Assembly: GCA_937896705.1 (NCBI GenBank)
Contig: CALBOC010000077.1
Location: 1 to 6,841 of the forward strand
From: an uncultured Micrococcaceae bacterium
GTDB lineage: Bacteria > Actinomycetota > Actinomycetes > Actinomycetales > Micrococcaceae
Length of the DNA stretch: 6,841 bases
Direction of reading: 5' to 3'
Below the pieces are notes generated by a model that worked only from the letters and a program-made list of their open reading frames with translations, was not told the origin of the DNA and ran no database searches. The translations under genes were made by a program, and so were the position numbers. Below, in pieces: positions 1 through 6,255 of this stretch. The stretch's first letter is position 1; the number at the start of each line of letters is the position of its first letter.

Positions 1-1293
1 ATGGAAGTCCGCACCGGCACCGTGGCCGGGGTCGACAACACGATCCTGTGGCGCATCGGGTTCACCGGTGAACTGTCCTACGAGATTCACGTGCCAGCAG
101 CTTACGGTCTGCACGTGTGGGAAGCACTGTTGGAAGCCGGTAAAGACCTGGGTGTTGGACCGTTTGGGATAGAAGCCCAGCGTGTACTGCGTCTGGAAAC
201 CGGTCACCTGATCGTCGGGCAAGATACCGACGGCCTGACCCAGGCCTACAGCGCCGGCCTGGACTGGGCGGTCAAGCTCGACAAGGACGACTTTGTTGGC
301 AAGCCCGAGCTGTTGTGGCAGCAACAGAAGCAGGACGGCCCGCGTCTGGTTGCTGTCCAACCGACCGACCCCAACGTCGTGCCCTACGAGGCCAGCCAGG
401 TACTCTACTCCAACGGCACGATTGGCGGACGCATCACCTCCTCACGGTTCTCGCCAACGCTCAACCGGTCGATCGGGCTGGCTCAGGTGGATCATTCGCT
501 GTCCTCACCCGGCACGATCCTGGATATCCGCCAGGTCGACGGCTCGATGGTCCAAGCCAGAGTCATGCCAGACATGACCGCGGTGGACCCAGAAGGCGTG
601 CGCTTAGACAACGACACCGTGCCACAGGACACCATCGGCTTCGCTGCCCCGGTCGCTCGCGGCCCAGTACGTCTGGGCAACGCCACGACCACGGTGGGTG
701 ACTGGGAAGTTTCGGCACAGCCAAGTGCTGCGCCGCTAACCGTCCAAGATCAGTCGGCGATGGCCAAGGTCGAGATCCGCAGTACATTCAGCGGGTCTAC
801 CGCCCAGAATCTGCGAGTCAGCTTTGGACGCACGCATCGCAGCGAACAGGGCACGCTCGTCGTCGGTTCGGGCCCCGGTCAGTGGTATGTGCTGGGTGAA
901 CCCGGCACGGAACAGTTGATGGTCAATGAACTACAACAGATGGCAGACAGCGCCGATGAGCTGACCACCGTCGTTGATCTGACGCACGGCCGGGCACTAT
1001 TCCGGATTACCGGTCCAGAATCGGTCGAGTTGCTGAACAAGCTGTGCTCGCTGGAACTGTCTGACGACATCGTACCCAATGGTTCAGCACTGCGCGGCTC
1101 GGTCGCCGGAGTGGTCACCGACATCATTCGTGACGATGCCGATGGCACCCGCAGCTACCTGATCCACTGCGAGCGCTCCTCAGGTCAATACCTGTGGGAC
1201 ACCCTGTTCGATGCCGGTGCTGAATACCGGATCGAAGAGGCAGGCTTCGGGATGGACCATACCTTCCAAGAAGCCGTGAGCGGCGCCCGCTAA
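1..1293 (+). CDS. Sarcosine oxidase, alpha-subunit C-terminus fused to gamma-subunit domain (5' end missing)
   Basis: Residues 1 to about 200 match the C-terminal GcvT/aminomethyltransferase-like part of the heteromeric sarcosine oxidase alpha subunit: FTGELSYEIHVP (21-32), GIEAQRVLRLETG (56-68), IVGQDTDG (71-78) and the family's end signature VDPEGVRL (195-202). In this family the region binds tetrahydrofolate and accepts the methyl carbon of sarcosine. Instead of stopping there, the frame runs through a linker into a SoxG-like domain (about 230-416): GPGQWYVLGEPGTE, VVDLTHGRALFRITGPE, then a YLWDTLFDAGAEY tail. Gamma is normally a separate small subunit. The ATG at base 1 is probably an internal methionine, because the NAD/FAD-binding N-terminal two thirds of alpha (a subunit of roughly 950 residues) and the first lobe of the GcvT fold would lie upstream. 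The enzyme is cytoplasmic and would need SoxB and SoxD, expected just to the left. Stop is TAA. The family call is firm; that the whole alpha is attached is inference. Confidence 0.88.
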   Translation: MEVRTGTVAGVDNTILWRIGFTGELSYEIHVPAAYGLHVWEALLEAGKDLGVGPFGIEAQRVLRLETGHLIVGQDTDGLTQAYSAGLDWAVKLDKDDFVGKPELLWQQQKQDGPRLVAVQPTDPNVVPYEASQVLYSNGTIGGRITSSRFSPTLNRSIGLAQVDHSLSSPGTILDIRQVDGSMVQARVMPDMTAVDPEGVRLDNDTVPQDTIGFAAPVARGPVRLGNATTTVGDWEVSAQPSAAPLTVQDQSAMAKVEIRSTFSGSTAQNLRVSFGRTHRSEQGTLVVGSGPGQWYVLGEPGTEQLMVNELQQMADSADELTTVVDLTHGRALFRITGPESVELLNKLCSLELSDDIVPNGSALRGSVAGVVTDIIRDDADGTRSYLIHCERSSGQYLWDTLFDAGAEYRIEEAGFGMDHTFQEAVSGAR

Positions 1294-1312
1294 CCGACAC
1301 CTCCTACAACGC

Positions 1313-1352
1313 CAGAGGGGCCGATCTGCCTACGGATCGGCCCCTCTGTTGT
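1313..1352 (+). terminator. Hairpin terminator after the sarcosine oxidase gene, possibly bidirectional
   Basis: The arms CAGAGGGGCCGATC (1313-1326) and GATCGGCCCCTCTG (1335-1348) pair perfectly over 14 bp around an 8-base loop (1327-1334). The stem begins 20 bases after the TAA stop. The downstream tract, TTGTGT, is only partly T-rich, as is common in high-GC actinobacteria, where stem strength dominates. Because it lies between convergent genes it could also stop transcription from the minus strand, although that side has no T run. Nothing else in the intergenic region looks like a terminator. Confidence 0.85.
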
Positions 1353-1372
1353 GTCCTCGAAAAGATCAGGTG

Positions 1373-1726
1373 TTATTCGTCGGTGACGTCTACGATCTCA
1401 AAATCAGCGTCGCGGCGGGTATCTCTGGCACCAATTACTGCATCCGCCCGCGTGGTGACCTGCACATCCCAACCGCGCTGATCAATCAGTTCGTCGACCT
1501 CGGGACTCGGATCCTGCTCAAGAGCCAGCACACCATTTTGCAGACTGTGCCGCGGGGCATCAATGGCTTCTTGCAGCGGGGCATCCTCTGTCGGCCGGCT
1601 CTCGTTGGCGATTTAGGTGGCCCACCTGTTCGTGCTGGCATGGTTGGTCCGCCCGGACCAGAGTTCCTGGTCGAAGGGTGTGTTATCAGCACCGTGATGT
1701 CGGTGGCCTTCATCGTCTTAGCTCAT
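1373..1726 (-). pseudogene. Possible broken gene for a small acidic protein (two in-frame TAA codons)
   Basis: Read on the minus strand from ATG at 1726 to TAA at 1373, the frame spans 118 codons and is interrupted by TAA at codon 3 (1718-1720) and codon 38 (1613-1615). Between and after these stops the translation looks protein-like: hydrophilic, rich in D and E, with codon choice resembling the neighbouring genes. Recognisable stretches are NTPFDQELWSGRTNHAST (codons 15-32) and an acidic tail, RRDADFEIVDVTDE. Both TAA codons are one C-to-T change from CAA (Gln), so decay of a gene of about 117 residues is a simple reading. No good ribosome-binding site precedes the ATG. I recognise no family. 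A shorter version starting at GTG 1531 (52 residues) is possible but also lacks a ribosome-binding site. The opposite strand is open in the same codon phase, so chance cannot be excluded. Confidence 0.3.
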
Positions 1727-1794
1727 CCGTGGTGGACGAAAATGGGTCCCGGCCCAGTAGAGCGGCTGTTGAATTGACCACCAAAACTGACCCG

Positions 1795-4779
1795 CTAACT
1801 CTTCGTTTTGGAGGCTGCTGTGCGTGCAGCCAAGAGTTCTGCCAGATGGAGTGCCGGCACATCGGCCAGGTCATCGAGCTGTATCCGGCACGACATCCCA
1901 TCGGCAAGGACGACGGTGTCACCCGCGGTGCCAGCGTCAGCGCGGTCTTGTTGGTCGCGAATCGCGGGTAACAGGTACGTTTCTGCCACAGCGACCGAGG
2001 TCTCGTAGTGGCCCTGTTCAACACCGAAGTTTCCAGCTAACCCGCAACACCCAGCCACCTTGGTCACCTGAGCACCGGCCATTTCTAATAATGCTTTATC
2101 AGCCTGCCAACCAATGATCGAGGATTGATGGCAATGCGGCTGCGCGACGACATCGACCCCGCTGAGATCGGGTAATTCGATGCGACCTTCGTCGACCAAG
2201 TCCGTCAACAATTCAGCAAACGTCAGGACCCCGCCGGCAACCATCTTGGCCTCAGTGATGTCGGTCAGTTCGGCTGCGTCGCTGCGCAGCGTGGCCAAGC
2301 AACTGGGTTCCAATGCGATAACCGGCACGTCGGAACTGACATAGGGTTCGAGCATGGCGACGAGGTCTTGGATGCGCTCACGGGCCTGGTCGAGCTGTCC
2401 GGTGGAAATCCACGGCAGACCACAGCAACCCTTTTGCTGGATGACCCGGACCCGCAGCCTCTGGTCTTGTAGGTATTGGATGGCTGCGACACCGGATTGC
2501 GGGAAGAAGTGGTTGGTGAAGGAGTCCGCCCACACCCAAACATCGGGCTGTTCGACGTTCGGGCCGACCGGGGTGGGCGCAAGCTTGATCGACGTTCGCC
2601 GCAGAGTTCTGGATGCGAACTGCGGGAGCGAACGGCGCTGATCCATCCCAGCCACCAACTTGGCTACAGCAGCCAAGGGCCGCAGTCGAAGCATGGTGTT
2701 GAGCACCGGGGCGATGGGTGCGGCGAGTCCAGCCCAGAAGGGAATCCGACCCAGCAGGTAGTGACTGCGCGGTCTGAGTTTGCGGCGCGGCTGGCCGTGA
2801 GCATCGCGATCGTAGGTTTGGTACAGGGCTTCGGCCTTATAGGCGGCCATGTCGACGCCGGTGGGACAGTCTGAGACGCATCCTTTGCACGACAGGCATA
2901 GGTCTAGCGCTTCGTGCACCGCGGGGTCTTGTAATCCGCGGACCAGGGTGCCATCCATGGCTTCTTGCAGGATGCGGGCTCGTCCCCGGGTCGAGTCCTT
3001 CTCCTGCCGGGTTGCCAGATACGACGGGCACATCACCCCGGTGGTCTGTGGGGCCACACACGACCCGACCCCGGTGCACCGATGGACCGCGCTCGCAAGC
3101 TCACCGTCATCGTGCGGCAGCCCCAGGCCTGGCCACGGCAGGGAGCGTTTGGGCTGCACGGCGCGCAGATTGTCGGTCATACTGTGCGCGCTGGGCTGCG
3201 ATGCTGCGGTGGCTTCGGATGATTGCGGCCGGGTAATAATGCCGGGATTGAGGAGATCGTCCGGGTCACAGATCGTTTTGGCCTGGGCAAACAGGTCCAA
3301 GGAAGTTTGGTCGTACATGTAGGGCAGTAATTCTGAGCGGGTGCGGCCATCTCCGTGTTCGCCGGAGAGCGAGCCACCATAGACCGCCAACTGTTCGGCG
3401 CAGGCCAGCATAAACTCGCGGAAAATTTGCGTCCCCTCCGGGTGGTCGTGGCGGAGCGGAAAATCAATCCGGCAGTGGATACAGCCATCACCGAAGTGCC
3501 CATACGGATACCCTTGGAGTCCGAATTCCTGCAAGAGGGATTCAAAGTCTCGCATCCAGGCGCCCAGGTGCTCGGGTGGGACAGCCGCATCTTCCCAGCC
3601 AGGATGCGCCTGGGTGGGCAGGCTGATCGCAGCGATACCAGCGCCGTCGCCGCGGATCTGCCATAAGGCTGCGGCCTCGTCATGCTTTTCTACTACCCGG
3701 GTGCCGATCGCATTAGAAACCGCAGCAACCCTGTCGAGGATCGCTCGGGCGTGTATTCCGCCGGCTTCGACGAATAACCAACTCTCACCCCGGGGTAAAT
3801 CCGGGACGGCTTTGCCAGCCGAGCGCACCAGCGCCACCAGGCGTGAGTCCATCCCCTCGCACGCGATCAGACTGCCCTCACCGAATTCCTGGTGGGCGGC
3901 CTGCAAGATCTCCGGCACCGCATCGGCGGCATCACCAACGGTCGGATACCCCAGCACAAGTAACAGGCGGTGCGGATCTTCTGGCACCAAGCGCACTTCG
4001 GCTTCCAACACCGTGGCTAGGGTACCCTCGCTGCCGACCAGAAACCGTTCGACCCGCCCGCGTTGTTCAGGCAGCAGATGTTCCAGGCTGTAGCCCGATA
4101 CCTGGCGGGAAAACTGTCCGAAATTCGTGCGGATGTGTGCCAGATTGCCTCGGGCAAGCTGCAGCAATTGCTGGGCCGTCGCCCCTTGTGCGGTGCCGTT
4201 TCGGGAGTCAAACGCCCCCTGCTCACCATTGCCGAATAACACCGAGAGCGCTTCGACGTTGTCGACGGTCCGGCCGTAGCCCAGGGCGCGCGAACCACAG
4301 GCGTTGTTGCCGATCATGCCACCGATTGTGCACCGCGGATGGGTGGACGGATCGGGCCCGAAGCGCAACCCGTACGGGGCGGCCGCGCGCTGCAAGTCTG
4401 CGTGCACCACGCCGGGTTCCACGCGAGCGGTCTGGGTGTCTGGGTCGATGGCGATGATCCGATTCAGATCTCTGGTGTCTACCACGATCCCCTCGCCGAC
4501 CGCATTCCCAGCGATCGATGTCCCGGCACCCCGCATGGTCACTGGAATCTCCAAGGCGCGAGCGACCTCGTGGATAGCATGTAGCTCATCGACGTGTTGC
4601 GGCCGGGCCACGGCCTGTGGGATCACCCGATACAGGCTGGCGTCAGAGGAATACATGCCCCTGACCAGTGTCGAATCGGAGACCTGTGAGACGCCGCGGC
4701 GCGATAACTCATGCCAAAGTGCGCGCTGGAGTTCATTGGTGTCGGTGTTTTTCTGAGTTTCGGTGCGGCTGAGGGTCAT
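1795..4779 (-). CDS. FAD-linked oxidase / 4Fe-4S / CCG-domain dehydrogenase (Dld-II or YdiJ-like D-2-hydroxyacid dehydrogenase)
   Basis: This 994-residue protein probably oxidises a D-2-hydroxy acid (D-lactate, D-2-hydroxyglutarate or similar) to the 2-oxo acid, passing electrons from FAD through iron-sulfur clusters to an acceptor. Numbering is from ATG 4779. The FAD_binding_4 domain (about 53-268) has RGAGTSIAGNA at 83-93, GPDPST and GGMIGNNACGS. The FAD-oxidase C domain (about 269-516) has HFGDGCIH (His428, His435) and SGEHGDGR (Glu474, His475), the usual metal/substrate site. A ferredoxin-like region follows with Cys568, 574, 584 (MCPSY) and CxxCxxCxxxCP at 628-638. Two CCG modules follow (Cys785/786 with Cys827; Cys883 with Cys911/912), as in GlpC and LldE. 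No signal peptide or membrane segment is evident, so it is likely cytoplasmic or peripheral. The frame stays open to 4890, but ATG 4779 has AAAGG eight bases upstream and the extra 37 residues look non-coding. Length suits the family (about 940-1020). It is convergent with sox and divergent from the kinase. Substrate is not decided by sequence. Confidence 0.9.
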   Translation of the reverse strand: MTLSRTETQKNTDTNELQRALWHELSRRGVSQVSDSTLVRGMYSSDASLYRVIPQAVARPQHVDELHAIHEVARALEIPVTMRGAGTSIAGNAVGEGIVVDTRDLNRIIAIDPDTQTARVEPGVVHADLQRAAAPYGLRFGPDPSTHPRCTIGGMIGNNACGSRALGYGRTVDNVEALSVLFGNGEQGAFDSRNGTAQGATAQQLLQLARGNLAHIRTNFGQFSRQVSGYSLEHLLPEQRGRVERFLVGSEGTLATVLEAEVRLVPEDPHRLLLVLGYPTVGDAADAVPEILQAAHQEFGEGSLIACEGMDSRLVALVRSAGKAVPDLPRGESWLFVEAGGIHARAILDRVAAVSNAIGTRVVEKHDEAAALWQIRGDGAGIAAISLPTQAHPGWEDAAVPPEHLGAWMRDFESLLQEFGLQGYPYGHFGDGCIHCRIDFPLRHDHPEGTQIFREFMLACAEQLAVYGGSLSGEHGDGRTRSELLPYMYDQTSLDLFAQAKTICDPDDLLNPGIITRPQSSEATAASQPSAHSMTDNLRAVQPKRSLPWPGLGLPHDDGELASAVHRCTGVGSCVAPQTTGVMCPSYLATRQEKDSTRGRARILQEAMDGTLVRGLQDPAVHEALDLCLSCKGCVSDCPTGVDMAAYKAEALYQTYDRDAHGQPRRKLRPRSHYLLGRIPFWAGLAAPIAPVLNTMLRLRPLAAVAKLVAGMDQRRSLPQFASRTLRRTSIKLAPTPVGPNVEQPDVWVWADSFTNHFFPQSGVAAIQYLQDQRLRVRVIQQKGCCGLPWISTGQLDQARERIQDLVAMLEPYVSSDVPVIALEPSCLATLRSDAAELTDITEAKMVAGGVLTFAELLTDLVDEGRIELPDLSGVDVVAQPHCHQSSIIGWQADKALLEMAGAQVTKVAGCCGLAGNFGVEQGHYETSVAVAETYLLPAIRDQQDRADAGTAGDTVVLADGMSCRIQLDDLADVPALHLAELLAARTAASKTKS

Positions 4780-4787
4780 GACGGTGA

Positions 4788-4792
4788 CCTTT
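4788..4792 (-). promoter_or_regulatory. Ribosome-binding site fixing the dehydrogenase start
   Basis: On the minus strand AAAGG (followed by T) ends eight bases before ATG 4779, a standard Shine-Dalgarno position. The more distal ATG at 4890 has no comparable site and would add an atypical Ser/Arg-rich leader. A 10-bp palindrome, TCGAGCTCGA (4792-4801), begins at the first base of this site and could be incidental. Confidence 0.7.
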
Positions 4793-4959
4793 CGAGCTCG
4801 ACTGACTGAGAGGTACTGCCAGTCTAGGGACCCTGGGCCCGAGTCTTGAAGCCTTAGCCAATATAGGCCGCAAATACTACTACTGGACACGGCAGCTTTT
4901 CGGGTTTTCCATAACGAAAGTGTCCGGATTTCTCTGTATCGCTTTATACCGCCGCCCCA

Positions 4960-4965
4960 TACTGT
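4960..4965 (+). promoter_or_regulatory. Putative -10 element for a leaderless histidine kinase transcript
   Basis: TACTGT fits the TANNNT consensus and occupies exactly -12 to -7 if the A of the kinase ATG (4972) is +1. Such spacing is typical of leaderless actinobacterial mRNAs. It also explains the lack of a normal Shine-Dalgarno sequence: only AAAG touches the start codon. No TTGACA-like -35 was found at 16-18 bp, so the call rests on the -10 alone. Confidence 0.45.
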
Positions 4966-4971
4966 TAAAGC

Positions 4972-6255
4972 ATGAGTTCAACAACACAAACCAAGCGGGC
5001 GGCCGAGACCAAGCCCGCGCGCCCACCCCTCCGGCTGGGTATGACACTGCTGCACCTGGCCGTCCTCGGCACCATCGGCTGGGCCATCATCGGTTTCCTC
5101 GCCGCAGCCATCGGTGTCGGAGCCGGGCTGATCGTCCTCCTGGGCGTTGGCCTGCTGATCTTACTCGGGGTGTTTTACGCACTGTTCGGGATCGCCTGGT
5201 TCGAAATCGAACGCGTCGCTAGCCTCTATGACATCCCGGCGCAGCGACTGACCTGGCGCTCGCATCCACAACCCGGATTCGTCGGATACCTCAAATCGTT
5301 AGGGCGAAACTTCGCACACGGACGCATGTGGGCAGCCATCGGGAACTTTGTCCTTGCCTGTCTACTGGGTTCACTCATGATGGCAGCAATCCAGGCCATG
5401 GTGCGGCTGCTCATTAACGCGTTCGCACCGCTGACCGCGGCCGAAACCGTCACCACGGCTTTTGGTATCGAAATTCAAGCAAGCTACGCGCCCTGGTTGC
5501 TCCTCTTGGCACTTGTGTGCGCCGGCGTGGTCGTCGGAATACTGTTCTTACACCGCACCCTGGCTACCGCCATCATCGGTGCAACCGCACGTGAGTCGAA
5601 ACTGACCGAACAGGTTCGCACCACCACCGTGCAACGCGAAGGAGCGATGCGTGCGGCAGAAGTCGAACGCACTCGCATCGAACGCGATCTGCACGACGGT
5701 GTTCAACCCCGGCTCGTGTCGGTGGGCATGACCCTGGGTCTAGCCAAACAAGAGATCGATAACAACCCTGAGCACGCCAAAGAGCTGGTTGACGAGGCTC
5801 ATACCTCGACCAAGGCTGCGATCACCGAGCTGCGGCAACTGACCCGGGGCATCTACGCCTCGGTGCTGGATGACCGCGGTCTAGATGCTGCACTATCCGC
5901 GGTGGCCGGCCGATCACATATTCCGGTCAACCTGGATGTCCGACTCCCCCAGCGATGCTCTCGCGCTGCCGAAGCAGCCGTGTACTTCGCGATCGCTGAG
6001 GGTCTGACCAACGCGGCCAAGCACTCGCGAGCCTCCGAGGCCCGTGTGACCGTGCGGATGCGCGAAAATGAGAGTGGTCGCGCCTATATCTGGGCCCGGG
6101 TCGAAGACAACGGGACCGGTGGCGCCAAAGTCCTGCCCGGTGGTGGACTGGATGGCATTACCAATCGAGTGGTCGCAGCCGGCGGTACGATCACCGTCGA
6201 CAGCCCGCCCGGCGGGCCAACAGCTTTGGAAGTGAGCGTGCCATGCGCATCCTAA
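4972..6255 (+). CDS. NarL-family sensor histidine kinase with membrane 'Sensor' domain
   Basis: This 427-residue membrane protein would autophosphorylate on a histidine and pass the phosphate to the regulator encoded next to it. After a basic cytoplasmic N-terminus (1-22) come four likely membrane segments, at about 25-47, 49-76, 120-147 and 173-200. Their arrangement, with a cytoplasmic-looking loop (80-118), resembles the actinobacterial 'Sensor' domain seen on many NarL-type kinases. The dimerisation/phosphoacceptor helix (HisKA_3) carries RIERDLHDGVQPRL with His241. The ATPase domain has the N box EGLTNAAKHS (Asn347), the G1 box VEDNGTGG (377-384) and the G2 box GGGLDGITNRV (389-399). All expected catalytic residues are present, so it looks functional. 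The stimulus is unknown; no extracellular ligand domain is present, which in related systems often goes with sensing membrane or cell-wall stress, but that is inference. ATG 4972 was chosen for its leaderless-type promoter spacing; ATG 5041 would remove only the basic tail. Confidence 0.9.
   Translation: MSSTTQTKRAAETKPARPPLRLGMTLLHLAVLGTIGWAIIGFLAAAIGVGAGLIVLLGVGLLILLGVFYALFGIAWFEIERVASLYDIPAQRLTWRSHPQPGFVGYLKSLGRNFAHGRMWAAIGNFVLACLLGSLMMAAIQAMVRLLINAFAPLTAAETVTTAFGIEIQASYAPWLLLLALVCAGVVVGILFLHRTLATAIIGATARESKLTEQVRTTTVQREGAMRAAEVERTRIERDLHDGVQPRLVSVGMTLGLAKQEIDNNPEHAKELVDEAHTSTKAAITELRQLTRGIYASVLDDRGLDAALSAVAGRSHIPVNLDVRLPQRCSRAAEAAVYFAIAEGLTNAAKHSRASEARVTVRMRENESGRAYIWARVEDNGTGGAKVLPGGGLDGITNRVVAAGGTITVDSPPGGPTALEVSVPCAS

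Larger units (their letters stand above)
1294..1794. other. Intergenic region between two convergent genes
   Basis: This 501-base stretch lies between the 3' ends of the sarcosine oxidase gene (+) and the FAD/Fe-S dehydrogenase gene (-). It holds a strong hairpin close to the sox stop and, on the minus strand, a possible broken small gene (both listed separately). A 6-bp inverted repeat, TGGTCC-N4-GGACCA, sits at 1645-1660, inside the broken frame, and has no assigned role. No intact gene with a ribosome-binding site, and no RNA gene, could be supported. Confidence 0.6.
4780..4971. promoter_or_regulatory. Divergent intergenic region between dehydrogenase and histidine kinase
   Basis: These 192 bases must contain both outward promoters. 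Towards the kinase a good -10 element is visible (listed separately). Towards the dehydrogenase no convincing -35/-10 pair stands out; TATATT (minus strand, around 4859-4864) and TAGACT (minus strand, around 4821-4826) are the best -10-like hexamers, each without a clear TTGACA partner. Between them lies a quasi-palindrome, GGGACCCTGGGCCC (4827-4840), flanked by direct AGTCT repeats (4821-4825 and 4842-4846) set 21 bp apart, which could be an operator. Confidence 0.5.

Noticed and set aside
1645..1660. Inverted repeat TGGTCC-N4-GGACCA resembling a GntR-type operator
   Set aside because: It lies inside the candidate broken gene, far from any start codon, and a 6-bp palindrome is expected by chance in GC-rich DNA.
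1486..1713. Minus-strand frame of 75 codons starting MKATDITVLITH
   Set aside because: The ATGA overlap with the preceding shadow frame looked like translational coupling, but the later part is Arg/Pro/Cys-rich and unlike a real protein; the alternative frame gives a more credible product.
1743..1756. Possible terminator for the dehydrogenase (TGGG/CCCA stem followed by TTTT on the minus strand)
   Set aside because: The stem is only 4 bp, too weak to call despite the T run.
1349..1777. Plus-strand open frame of 142 codons after the sox terminator
   Set aside because: It begins with TTG inside the tail of the terminator, has no ribosome-binding site, and its hydrophobic, motif-free translation is in exact antisense codon phase to the more protein-like minus-strand frame.
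1710..2024. Minus-strand frame of 104 codons overlapping the dehydrogenase 3' end
   Set aside because: It mostly overlaps the dehydrogenase in another frame, is rich in Arg/Thr/Pro, and has no recognisable domain; best explained as a shadow.
3177..3683. Minus-strand frame of 168 codons inside the dehydrogenase gene
   Set aside because: It is the same strand shifted out of frame from a gene with clear FAD-oxidase and ferredoxin motifs, and has a typical Arg/Pro/Ser-rich shadow composition.
3843..4457. Plus-strand frame of 204 codons antisense to the dehydrogenase
   Set aside because: Low-complexity Arg/Pro/Ser/Cys composition and no domains; an antisense artefact of GC-rich coding sequence.
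4872..4883. Short ACT triplet run upstream of the dehydrogenase
   Set aside because: About three copies only; too short to call a repeat with a likely function.
4780..4890. N-terminal extension of the dehydrogenase to ATG 4890
   Set aside because: The extra 37 residues (Ser-rich, then mixed) match nothing in the family, occupy the promoter region, and ATG 4779 has a well-placed AAAGG site.
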